Source: Vibrio campbellii CAIM 519 = NBRC 15631 = ATCC 25920
GTDB lineage: Bacteria; Pseudomonadota; Gammaproteobacteria; Enterobacterales; Vibrionaceae
Direction: 5' to 3'
DNA length: 64,000 nt
NCBI RefSeq assembly: GCF_002163755.1
Contig: NZ_CP015863.1
Span: 2,356,001-2,420,000 of the forward strand
Numbering within the stretch: position 1 is the stretch's first letter; every line of letters begins with the position of its first letter. Positions 25,920 through 34,900 of this stretch are shown in pieces. The position numbers were made by a program, and so were the translations under genes. The notes under the pieces were generated by a model. The model searched no databases. It was given only the letters and a program-made list of their open reading frames with translations, and was not told the origin of the DNA.

Positions 25920-25953
25920 CAAAAAACCAGAGCCTTGACTCTGGTTTTTTATA
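25920..25953. terminator. Bidirectional terminator between aphB and purF
   Basis: AAAAAACCAGAG-CCTTGA-CTCTGGTTTTTT is a symmetric hairpin with A and T tracts, between convergent genes. Confidence 0.9.
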
Positions 25954-25969
25954 TCTTGAGAAGTGCTAT

Positions 25970-27484
25970 TTAAGCGCCTTCATTGTGCAGCTCTAGGTTC
26001 GCTAGGTCTTGCTGGATCTCACGCTGTACTTTCGCATCGTCATTGCGAAGACCGTCCAGGAAATCAAGGTATTGTTGGTCAATATCACCCGTTACGTACT
26101 CACCGTTAAATACCGATGTATCGAACTGAGTGATGTCTTGGTTGCCAAGACCTACTGCCTCAACTAAGTCATCGAGACGCTGGTAGATAAGCGCATCCGC
26201 ACCAATTTGTTTACAGATAGTATCGTTATCACGACCATGTGCAATCAGCTCTGCTGCACTCGGCATATCGATGCCGTAGACGTTCGGGAAACGAACTTCT
26301 GGCGCAGCAGAAACCATAAACACTTTGTTCGCTCCTGAGTCACGAGCCATCTCGATGATCTGCTCAGATGTGGTGCCACGAACGATAGAATCATCAACAA
26401 GCAGAACATTCTTACCTTTGAACTCTGAGCGAATCGCGTTCAGCTTACGACGTACCGATTTCTTGCGCTGCTGTTGACCAGGCATGATGAAGGTACGGCC
26501 TACGTAGCGGTTTTTCACGAAACCTTGGCGGTATGGCTTATCGATCGCTTGAGCAATTTGCAGGGCAATATCGCAAGAGGTTTCTGGAATTGGGATAACC
26601 ACATCGATGTCCAGATCGGCGTAGTCTTCACTGATGCGCTCACCAAGCTTCTTACCCATTTCAACGCGCGCACTGTAAACCGAAATCTTATCGATGAATG
26701 AATCCGGACGAGCAAAGTAAACGAACTCAAAAATACATGGGTTCAGTTTTGGGTTGTCTGCACATTGCTTGGTGTAAAGCTCACCGTCAAATGTCGCATA
26801 AATCGCTTCACCAGGTGCCACATCACGCATGAAGTCAAAACCAACTGCATCAAGTGCAACAGATTCAGAAGCAACCATGTATTCTGTTGTGCCATTTACT
26901 TCGCGCTTGCCAAGACAAAGCGGACGAATACCGTGTGGGTCGCGAAATGCAATCATACCGTGACCGATGATCATTGCCGTTACCGCGTATGCACCGCGGA
27001 TGGTGCGATGTACGTTAGTGACAGCGCGGAACACATCTTCTGAAGTGACGTTGCCTTTGACTGTGTCAATTTCATGAGCCAATACATTGAGCAGCACTTC
27101 TGAATCTGAAGTAGTGTTAACGTGGCGGCGATCTTTTTCAAACAGTTTCTGACGAACTTCGTGTGCGTTAGTCAGGTTACCGTTGTGGGCAAGTGTAATA
27201 CCGAAAGGAGAGTTTACGTAGAAAGGTTGAGCTTCTGAGGCACTTGAGCTGCCAGCGGTAGGGTAACGAACATGGCCAATACCTACCTCACCTTGTAAGC
27301 GTTGCATGTGTCTTGCTTCGAACACATCCTTCACTAAACCGTTCGCCTTACGCAGACGAAAACGATTGCTTTCTATGGTACAAATACCAGCGGCATCTTG
27401 GCCACGATGCTGTAACACCGTTAACGCGTCATAAATAGACTGGTTTACAGGCGTTGTGCCCACGATTCCAACAATACCACACAT
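25970..27484 (-). CDS. purF: Amidophosphoribosyltransferase
   Basis: A 504-residue first enzyme of de novo purine synthesis: PRPP plus glutamine to phosphoribosylamine. The Ntn glutaminase nucleophile is Cys2 (MCGIVGIVG), with RYPTAGSSS and AHNGNLTNA in the glutaminase domain. The phosphoribosyltransferase motif VLLVDDSIVRGTTS is near residue 370. It follows cvpA by 36 bp in one operon, with a PurR box upstream of cvpA. Confidence 0.98.
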   Translation of the reverse strand: MCGIVGIVGTTPVNQSIYDALTVLQHRGQDAAGICTIESNRFRLRKANGLVKDVFEARHMQRLQGEVGIGHVRYPTAGSSSASEAQPFYVNSPFGITLAHNGNLTNAHEVRQKLFEKDRRHVNTTSDSEVLLNVLAHEIDTVKGNVTSEDVFRAVTNVHRTIRGAYAVTAMIIGHGMIAFRDPHGIRPLCLGKREVNGTTEYMVASESVALDAVGFDFMRDVAPGEAIYATFDGELYTKQCADNPKLNPCIFEFVYFARPDSFIDKISVYSARVEMGKKLGERISEDYADLDIDVVIPIPETSCDIALQIAQAIDKPYRQGFVKNRYVGRTFIMPGQQQRKKSVRRKLNAIRSEFKGKNVLLVDDSIVRGTTSEQIIEMARDSGANKVFMVSAAPEVRFPNVYGIDMPSAAELIAHGRDNDTICKQIGADALIYQRLDDLVEAVGLGNQDITQFDTSVFNGEYVTGDIDQQYLDFLDGLRNDDAKVQREIQQDLANLELHNEGA

Positions 27485-27520
27485 GTCCTAATCCTCGATT
27501 TGCGACAGTAGCTGGCACTA

Positions 27521-28012
27521 CTAGATAGTGCCAGACAGAAAACTTGATGTTGCTTTTAAATGCTCGAAGAATGGGGCGATGATACGGCTGAACTCAGGGA
27601 CCAACTGTGACTCTTTCCACCAATCCGAGCTTGGGAATGCAGTAAACGCATCCATAAAAAACAGCACCGCAGAAACAATCAGTACTCCGCGTAAACCACC
27701 AAACACCACACCGAGAATTCGATCGGTACCTGACAGTCCTGTTTTTTGTACCAGTTGACCAATGACGTAATTCACCACTGCACCAACCACTAGGGTTGCG
27801 ACGAATAACGCCGCAATTGCGGCTCCGTTTCGAAACATTTCGTCTTCGATGTTGGTGAAATACACCGCCAATTTGGCGTAGTAGTTACTGGAGATAAAAA
27901 ATGCTCCGAACCAAATCACCAAAGACAAAGCTTCTTTAGCAAAACCGCGAACTAAACTGATCAGAGCTGAAAATCCGATCACACCTAAAATGACAAAATC
28001 TAACCAATTCAT
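27521..28012 (-). CDS. cvpA: CvpA family inner-membrane protein
   Basis: A 163-residue protein with four hydrophobic segments (starting MNWLDFVILGVIGFSALISL) and the CvpA signature RGFAKEALSLVIW. In E. coli it is needed for colicin V production and affects envelope stress and bile tolerance; the mechanism is unresolved. It is the first gene of the cvpA-purF operon. Confidence 0.95.
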   Translation of the reverse strand: MNWLDFVILGVIGFSALISLVRGFAKEALSLVIWFGAFFISSNYYAKLAVYFTNIEDEMFRNGAAIAALFVATLVVGAVVNYVIGQLVQKTGLSGTDRILGVVFGGLRGVLIVSAVLFFMDAFTAFPSSDWWKESQLVPEFSRIIAPFFEHLKATSSFLSGTI

Positions 28013-28059
28013 GTTTTCTTCATCTTAAGTTGGCGCGCATTTTAACAGAAAAAATGCTG

Positions 28060-28075
28060 ACGCAAACGTTTTCTT
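28060..28075 (-). promoter_or_regulatory. PurR operator upstream of cvpA-purF
   Basis: ACGCAAACGTTTTCTT matches the PurR box (ACGCAAACGTTTGCGT) at 13 of 16 positions and, from memory, is the sequence at the E. coli cvpA-purF operator. It lies about 50 bp before cvpA, at the end of the dedD gene. Confidence 0.85.
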
Positions 28076-28670
28076 ATGGATTTAATGGCTTAAATTTAAG
28101 CAATTGACCTTTTGAGCCTGTAATTTTTTGTAATTCCTTGACCTGTCGTTCAAGTTTACTTTTTGATACATCAGGACCAACAATCACTCGAGTAAAGGCT
28201 GTCTCTTTTTTTACATGAGCTTGGTAACCACGCTTCTGCAAATCCTCTACCAGTGCAACTGCATTCTCATGATTTTTCAGTGCCATCAACTGAATGATCC
28301 AGGCGGAATCTTCATATTGATTTTTTTCTTCAACCGGACGAACAGCAACTTCAACTTGTTCAGGCTGTTTGACTTCTTCCGGTTGAATCGCAGGCTCCGA
28401 TTCTGGCTGTGAAACTGCGACATGAGGCTCTTCAGGTTCATTCACCGTTGCCGTTACCGGAGATTCAGGCAAAGAGACATCATCTTCTACAGGCTCGAGT
28501 ATTTCGAAGTTCTCCACATCGCTATCAAGCTCAGGTTTGATAGGAATACTGGCAAACTCTTCTTTGTAGTGCAGTTTCTTACCATCTAGGACATCAGGAA
28601 GTACGATGACCCCCACTGCTACTAGAATGATGGTGCCGACTAAACGACTTTGGAATTTACTTGCCATCAA
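28074..28670 (-). CDS. dedD: DedD-like SPOR-domain cell division protein
   Basis: A 198-residue bitopic protein: an N-terminal anchor (LVGTIILVAVGVIVLPDVL), an acidic Pro/Glu-rich linker (about 40-115) and a C-terminal SPOR domain (WIIQLMALKNHENAVALVE, then RVIVGPDVSKSKLERQV) that binds denuded septal peptidoglycan. The position between folC and cvpA is as in E. coli. It starts 11 bp after the folC stop. Confidence 0.92.
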   Translation of the reverse strand: MMASKFQSRLVGTIILVAVGVIVLPDVLDGKKLHYKEEFASIPIKPELDSDVENFEILEPVEDDVSLPESPVTATVNEPEEPHVAVSQPESEPAIQPEEVKQPEQVEVAVRPVEEKNQYEDSAWIIQLMALKNHENAVALVEDLQKRGYQAHVKKETAFTRVIVGPDVSKSKLERQVKELQKITGSKGQLLKFKPLNP

Positions 28671-28681
28671 ATTACCTTTGA

Positions 28682-29944
28682 TTACTCATTATTTGATTGC
28701 CAATGCTCCAACACTTCGCCCACAGTATGGAAGGATCCAACCACCAGAATGACATCATCTTGAGCCGCGTGAGTTTTCGCACTCTCAAACGCCTCTACTG
28801 GAGTTAAGAACTGAACTTGACCTTGAGGTAAGTATTGGCACAATTCATCTGCTGTTGCCGCACGTGGGCCAGTCAGCGATGCTGGGTACCATTGTGTTGC
28901 AATTGGGGTTAATGCTTCGATTGTTGCCTTGATGTCTTTATCATGCAGCATAGCCACCACAACGTGGATGTTTTTATCCGCGTATTGGCGTTTGACCTTC
29001 TCAACTAAGTATTCTGCTGAGTGAGGATTGTGTGCGACATCAAGAACGATTTCTGGACCCGTTTGCAAAACCTGCATTCGGCCAGCTAGGCGAGCATTAT
29101 TCAAGCCATTAACGATATTAATGTCAGTGATTTGCAATTCTGAAGCGCCAAGAGCCATTAATGCTGTCGCCGCATTTGGTAACGGTAGCGATGGGACCGG
29201 CAGGTCTTCTAGTGCAAATGCGCCACTGGTCCACTTCCAACCTTTCTCAGTCAACTGGTAATCAAACTGGATGCCGACTTGGAAGAATTCAGCTTGAATG
29301 TCATCTGCGTGTGCTGCAACAGTTGCTGGCGGCGTTGGTTGGCCACAAATCGCCGGCTTACCCGAGCGGTAGATGCCCGCTTTCTCAAAACCAATCACGT
29401 TGATGTCATCGCCCAGCCAATCAACATGGTCGATAGCCAAGCTGGTAATCACTGATACATCGTGATCAACAACGTTAGTCGCATCTAAGCGGCCGCCGAG
29501 GCCAACTTCTAACAGAACCACATCGACTTTCTCAACTTGGAAAATACGAAGTGCGGCTAGCGTACCGAATTCAAACAAGCTTAGGCTGATATCGCCGCGT
29601 TGTTGCTCAACGTAGTCGAACGCTGCACAGTGCTTGCTGTCTTCTGCATCGACTCCGTTAATACGAACACGCTCATTGTAACGAATTAGGTGTGGTGAGC
29701 TGTAAACGCCCACTGAATAACCTGCATCTAATAGAATCGCTTCCATTAACGCGCACGTCGAACCCTTGCCATTGGTGCCGGCAACAGTAATCACAGTAGG
29801 AGCTGGTTTGGTAAGGCTGGCTTTTTGCGCTACCGCTTGAACGCGGTCTAAGCCAAGGTCGATAGCTGAAGTGTGGAGATTTGTTAAATAATCAAGCCAC
29901 ATCGTTAGAGGGGATGTGGCTTGAGGAATAGAGTTTTGGGTCAT
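28682..29944 (-). CDS. folC: Bifunctional dihydrofolate synthase/folylpolyglutamate synthase
   Basis: A 420-residue Mur-ligase-fold enzyme that joins glutamate to dihydropteroate and tetrahydrofolate. The ATP loop is ITVAGTNGKGSTCALME (about 54-70), with HLIRYNERVRING, VGLGGRLDATNVV and the C-terminal LDVAHNPHSAEYL, all FolC signatures. Length agrees with E. coli (422). The accD-folC-dedD order is as in E. coli. Confidence 0.97.
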   Translation of the reverse strand: MTQNSIPQATSPLTMWLDYLTNLHTSAIDLGLDRVQAVAQKASLTKPAPTVITVAGTNGKGSTCALMEAILLDAGYSVGVYSSPHLIRYNERVRINGVDAEDSKHCAAFDYVEQQRGDISLSLFEFGTLAALRIFQVEKVDVVLLEVGLGGRLDATNVVDHDVSVITSLAIDHVDWLGDDINVIGFEKAGIYRSGKPAICGQPTPPATVAAHADDIQAEFFQVGIQFDYQLTEKGWKWTSGAFALEDLPVPSLPLPNAATALMALGASELQITDINIVNGLNNARLAGRMQVLQTGPEIVLDVAHNPHSAEYLVEKVKRQYADKNIHVVVAMLHDKDIKATIEALTPIATQWYPASLTGPRAATADELCQYLPQGQVQFLTPVEAFESAKTHAAQDDVILVVGSFHTVGEVLEHWQSNNE

Positions 29945-29990
29945 CTAACTTTAACCATTAATTTCTTTGGTTTTTATGTTAGCTAATACT

Positions 29991-30917
29991 TTACCCTTTT
30001 TCGTCCGCTTCTGGTACAGAATATGGTTCTTCATTTGGAGATTCGTTAACCGAAACCACCATAGGAGACTTGTGGTTAGTTAGCTTAGCCACTAGCCCCC
30101 CCACACGCTGACGCATTTCACGACGGTCAACGATCATGTCAATCGCGCCGTGCTCAAGAAGGAACTCACTACGTTGGAAGCCTTCAGGAAGATCTTCACG
30201 TACTGTCTGTTCGATTACACGACGACCTGCAAAGCCGATAAGTGCTTTAGGTTCGCCAATGTTGATGTCACCTAGCATTGCCAAACTCGCTGATACACCA
30301 CCCATTGTTGGGTCAGTCAGTACAGAGATGAATGGTAGGCCTTTGTCAGAAAGACGCTCAAGTGCTGCACTGGTTTTCGCCATTTGCATTAGAGACATCA
30401 GAGCCTCTTGCATACGTGCTCCGCCACTTGCTGAGAAACAAACAAGCGCACAGTTGTTTTCAATTGCTGCTTCTACCGCTTTAACAAAGCGTGCACCAAC
30501 AACAGAACCCATTGAACCGCCCATGAAAGAGAATTCAAACGCACACGCCACTAGTGGCATGCCCAGCAATTCACCTTGCATTACGATCAGTGCATCTTTC
30601 TCGCCGCTGCTCTTTTGTGCAGCAGAGATACGCTCTTTGTAGCGTTTAGAATCTTTAAACTTCAGTTTATCTTGTGGCTCAAGTTCAGTGCCAAGCTCTA
30701 CGCGTTCACCTTCATCTAGGAATGTTTCTAGACGACGACGCGCTTTCATGCGCATGTGGTGATTACACTTAGGACAAACTTCTAGGTTACGCTCAAGCTC
30801 AGCATGGTATAAAACCTGCTCACAAGAAGTACATTTGGTCCACACGCCTTCAGGGATAGAAGCTTTACGTGAACTTACTAGGTTGCTTTTCTCTAAAATC
30901 TTTTCAAGCCAACTCAT
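29991..30917 (-). CDS. accD: Acetyl-CoA carboxylase carboxyltransferase subunit beta
   Basis: A 308-residue beta subunit of the carboxyltransferase that makes malonyl-CoA, with AccA. The N-terminal four-cysteine zinc ribbon (CTSCEQVL...CPKCNHH, residues about 29-51) and the crotonase-fold domain (GGSMGSVVGARFV, SASGGARMQEALMSLMQM, DPTMGGVSASLA) are intact. In E. coli the zinc ribbon also binds RNA for autoregulation. Confidence 0.98.
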   Translation of the reverse strand: MSWLEKILEKSNLVSSRKASIPEGVWTKCTSCEQVLYHAELERNLEVCPKCNHHMRMKARRRLETFLDEGERVELGTELEPQDKLKFKDSKRYKERISAAQKSSGEKDALIVMQGELLGMPLVACAFEFSFMGGSMGSVVGARFVKAVEAAIENNCALVCFSASGGARMQEALMSLMQMAKTSAALERLSDKGLPFISVLTDPTMGGVSASLAMLGDINIGEPKALIGFAGRRVIEQTVREDLPEGFQRSEFLLEHGAIDMIVDRREMRQRVGGLVAKLTNHKSPMVVSVNESPNEEPYSVPEADEKG

Positions 30918-31051
30918 GGAAGACCTTTTCTCTCAACTCTTCCGCTTCATTGCGAAAGATATAAATTCGGAATATTGCGGATGGATTAAAACATATCTTG
31001 CCGCGACTGTAGATAAAAAACTGGTTGTACCTATTTTTGATATCATTAATA

Positions 31052-31070
31052 ACGTACAGTTTCTGTACGT
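31052..31070. promoter_or_regulatory. Perfect 8-bp palindrome in the truA-accD gap
   Basis: ACGTACAG-TTT-CTGTACGT lies about 135 bp before accD. It lacks the T run of a terminator and matches no operator I can name with confidence, so it is listed as a possible regulatory dyad. Confidence 0.4.
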
Positions 31071-31112
31071 ATCCAGTCTAAAGTACCGATATTTTGAAAC
31101 AAAATCGCAAAT

Positions 31113-31907
31113 TTAGTTCAAATTATCGGGCAAAAATAACGGACCGATCGGCACACGTGGTAATCCGAACTCTTCTGGGTAGTCCACATCCACCAAATAT
31201 AGGCCCTCAGCTTTGGCCGTTGCGCCTGCTAATTTGCGATCTTTCGCTTCTAAAAGTGACTTGATCCACTCTGGCTTTTCTTCGCCTCGACCCACTTTAA
31301 TGAGACTACCGGTAATGTTGCGCACCATATGGTGTACAAAAGCGTTCGCTTTAATATCAATCACGATGTAATCACCATGACGAGTCACGTTCAAGTGCAT
31401 CATGTTTCTGCATGGGCTTAATGATTGGCAATGTGCCGCACGGAATGAACTAAAGTCATTCTCACCCAGTAGATACTGCCCTGCTTCATGCATCTTCTTC
31501 TCATCGAGTTCACCATGGTAGTGGCTCACACCAGAGTTCAAAATACCTGGGCGCAGTGCGTGGTTGAAAATAATGTAGCGGTAACGACGTGCGGTTGCTG
31601 AGAATCGAGCATGGAAATCATCGTTCACTTCCACTGCCCAGCGGACAGCGATATCACTTGGCATGTTCGCGTTTGCGCCCATGGTCCAAGCCACCATTTT
31701 ACGACTCACGTTGGTGTCAAAGTGAACAACCTGACCAGTGCCATGTACGCCAGCATCGGTACGACCCGCACACTGTACTTCGACAGGATGGTTCGCGACC
31801 ACGGACAATGCTTTTTCTAGCTCTTCTTGGACACTTTTCACGTCTCTTTGGCGTTGCCAACCAAAGTAGTTTGTACCGTTGTATTCGATACCTAATGCGA
31901 TTCTCAT
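31113..31907 (-). CDS. truA: tRNA pseudouridine(38-40) synthase
   Basis: A 264-residue TruA, modifying uridines 38-40 in the anticodon arm. The catalytic aspartate lies in CAGRTDAGVHGTGQVVHF near residue 52; further family motifs are ARRYRYIIFN, FSSFRAAHCQ and NAFVHHMVRNITG. Located between hubP and accD on the same strand. Confidence 0.97.
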   Translation of the reverse strand: MRIALGIEYNGTNYFGWQRQRDVKSVQEELEKALSVVANHPVEVQCAGRTDAGVHGTGQVVHFDTNVSRKMVAWTMGANANMPSDIAVRWAVEVNDDFHARFSATARRYRYIIFNHALRPGILNSGVSHYHGELDEKKMHEAGQYLLGENDFSSFRAAHCQSLSPCRNMMHLNVTRHGDYIVIDIKANAFVHHMVRNITGSLIKVGRGEEKPEWIKSLLEAKDRKLAGATAKAEGLYLVDVDYPEEFGLPRVPIGPLFLPDNLN

Positions 31908-31963
31908 TTTAACCTTCGAACTCTAAAATGGGGCGGGAAGTATATACGTAACTCCTTCCAGAT

Positions 31964-31997
31964 ACAAAAAAGGGCAGCGTTTGCTACCCCTTTTTTC
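31964..31997 (-). terminator. Terminator after hubP
   Basis: On the minus strand GGGGTAGC-AAAC-GCTGCCC is followed by six T, immediately after the hubP stop. Confidence 0.75.
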
Positions 31998-34900
31998 TTA
32001 TCGACCGTTAATCGTATCGATGAGACTCTTAGCCTCTCGGCGAATATCATCTTCCCCGTAGACGATAGCTTCCTCTAATAGTTTAATCGCACCTTGAGGA
32101 TCGTTCATTTCAAGGTAGATTTTTGCTAGATCGAGCTTACCTGCGGCTTCTGCATTGGTATCTACGTCGACATCACCAATATCGCCAATCACATCCGGGA
32201 ACTCATTCAAACCCACGTCAAGTTTGAGCTCTTGCTCTTCAAACTCACCACCGTCTTTGTCTACCTGAGCCATCAACTCATCAATGGTCATAAATTGATT
32301 TTTCTTCGGATCAAAATCGGTTAGGTCGTCTTGCTCACCCCAGTTTTCTTGCGCGATCTCTGGCTGTGCCAGTGCTTCTGATGAACTCCATACTTCACGC
32401 TGGTCTTCTGGAACCTCTGCCGTTGACGAGGTGTTTTCTGGCGACAGCTTAAAGCCATCCCAATCGTCACCAACATCCAGCATGGTTTCAAAGTCCATAC
32501 CTGCACTTGCAATTGTGTCACTGTCTAACTTGCCATCAAATACTTCCGATTCCGCGTTTTCAGACAACAAGTTCGCCATCGCAGACTCTTCAAAGTCATT
32601 TAATTCCGACTCCAGGTCATTGCTCGGCTCAGGCTCTAAATCGGCACTGAAAGCTTCTGGTTGCGCGAAAACTTCAAACAGAGCGTCATGGTCATTCTCT
32701 GCTTGTTGTACCGCTTGAGAGACTTCTGAGTGCTCTTTAACAACCTCAGGTTCAACAGTGTCAGAGTCAGAACTTGCTACCTCTTCTGTCACTGATGCCA
32801 AAGCATCTTCTTCATTGAACTCTGGTAGTTCGAAGTCATCGAAGTTGAACTCTTCTTCTGCTTCCGCAACTGGCGCTTGAGGTTCACCGATTTCAGATTC
32901 CGCAAGCGCTGGCTCTTCAGCCATCGAAGCTAATGCATCTTCTTCGCTGAACTCTGGAAGCTCTAACTCATCGAAGTTGAACTCTTCTTCTGCTTCCGCA
33001 ACTGGTGCTTCAGGCTCAGCGGTTTCAGACTCCTCAAGCGCAGACTCTTCAGCCATAGAAGCCAGTGCATCTTCTTCGTTGAACTCTGGCAGCTCTAACT
33101 CATCGAAGTTGAACTCTTCTTCTGCTTGCGCAACTGATGCTGCAGGCTCAGCGGTTTCAGATTCCGCAAGCGCTGGCTCATCGGCCATTGAAGCTAATGC
33201 GTCTTCTTCGTTGAATTCTGGCAGCTCTAACTCATCGAAGTTGAACTCTTCTTCTGCTTGCGCAACTGGCGCTTCAGGCTCAGCGGTTTCAGGCTCCTCA
33301 AGCGTAGGCTCTTCAGCCATAGAAGCCAGCGCGTCTTCTTCGTTGAACTCTGGCAGCTCTAACTCATCGAAGTTGAACTCTTCTTCTGCTTCCGCAACTG
33401 GCGCTTGAGGTTCACCGATTTCAGATTCCGCTAGCGCAGGCTCACCGGCCATCGAAGCTAATACGTCTTCTTCGTTAAACTCTGGAAGCTCGAACTCATC
33501 GAAGTTGAGCTCTTCTTCTACTTCAGCAACTGATGCTTCAGGCTCAACGGTTTCAGATTCAGCTAGCGCAGGTTCATCGGCCATCGAAGCTAATGCGTCT
33601 TCTTCGTTAAACTCTGGAAGCTCCAACTCATTGAAGTTGAACTCCTCTTCGTCAACATCAGCATCAGTTGAGCTTGCCGCCACCGGCTCTTGTTCAACTT
33701 TGCTCTCAGATTCGATCTCATCAACAAGCCAATCCTCTTCTTGAGGAATTCCAAATTCGTTTTCAACCGTATTTGGTGTTGGCGTGAACACTGGAGCCAG
33801 TTCTGGTTCTGCGTCCGGTTCTACAATCGTTTCTTCTTGTGGCGCTAATGCTTCAGGCAGATCAGGTGAATGCTCTTCAAGCGTATTCTCGGTAACTTCG
33901 TTGTCTTGAATTGGCGCTTCAAATTGCTGCTCTTCAGTGTCCGTTTCTGATGCTTCTTCACCGATCAAAGCATCCAGTTCTGCTGCAAAGTCTGAACGCT
34001 CTTGTTCACTTGGTAACAGAGCTTCATTGTTACTTTCGAATAGCTCATCCAGCTCCGTTATTAACGGATCATGCTCAGGGGATGCGTCTTCTAGATCATC
34101 AAGGAAATCGTTGCTATCAAAGTCGGCAATAGATTCGGCTGCTTCTGAGTCAAGTTCGTCGTTTGATGCTTGTTCTAACGATTGTGTTTCAGCCTCTGGC
34201 TGATTTTCACTCAATAACGCATCGATATCCAAACCAGAGTCTAAACCCAGCGCAGCCTTTTCATCTTCTAGATCAACAACAGGCTCAGCATCCATCACTG
34301 GTTGAGATTGAGGCAGTACTTCCTCTACTGCTGGCTCTAAATCATCAAAACCTAGCGAAGCGAGAAGATCGTCATCGCTCTGTGTAGCCGCTGTTTGCTC
34401 TGTCTCGTCACCTTCACGAATCAATTCATCAAATGGGTCGATTTCACTGCTTGTTTCGTCCTGCTCTTCTACGCTTTCGTCGCTAAGCAGTTCGTCCAGC
34501 AGATCAACACTGTTTTCATCAATGTCTTCAAGAGAATCGTCACCATCGAACCCCGACAGCTTTTCTAGCTCATCAAGCGGGTCAAAGTTATCATCGGAGG
34601 AGTCTTCATCATCGAAGCCAATGAGCTCATCAAGTAAATCTGTGCTGTCTTCATCGATGGTAGGCTCTTCGCTTAAACCTGCGATGTCTTCCAACTCTTC
34701 AAGTGGATCAAGTTCGTTAAGCGGTTCGCCATCGTCTTCACCGATCAACTCATCAAGTAACGCAGATGCTTCTTCTTCACTTGAATCGCTATCAGATAAA
34801 CCAGATAACGTTTCTAGCTCATCAAACAAATCATCATCAGTGTCTTTTGGCGTTGGCTGTTCATACTGTGCAAGCAACTTGTCGATGTCGTCATCTGTCG

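Noticed and set aside
31063..31080. LexA box (CTG...CAG) next to the accD palindrome
   Set aside because: Spacing is eight instead of ten bases and flanks do not match.
32977..33408. Regular repeats with 132-bp period resembling a CRISPR array
   Set aside because: The units are in-frame protein repeats of hubP, with no short palindromic repeat or unique spacers and no cas genes nearby.
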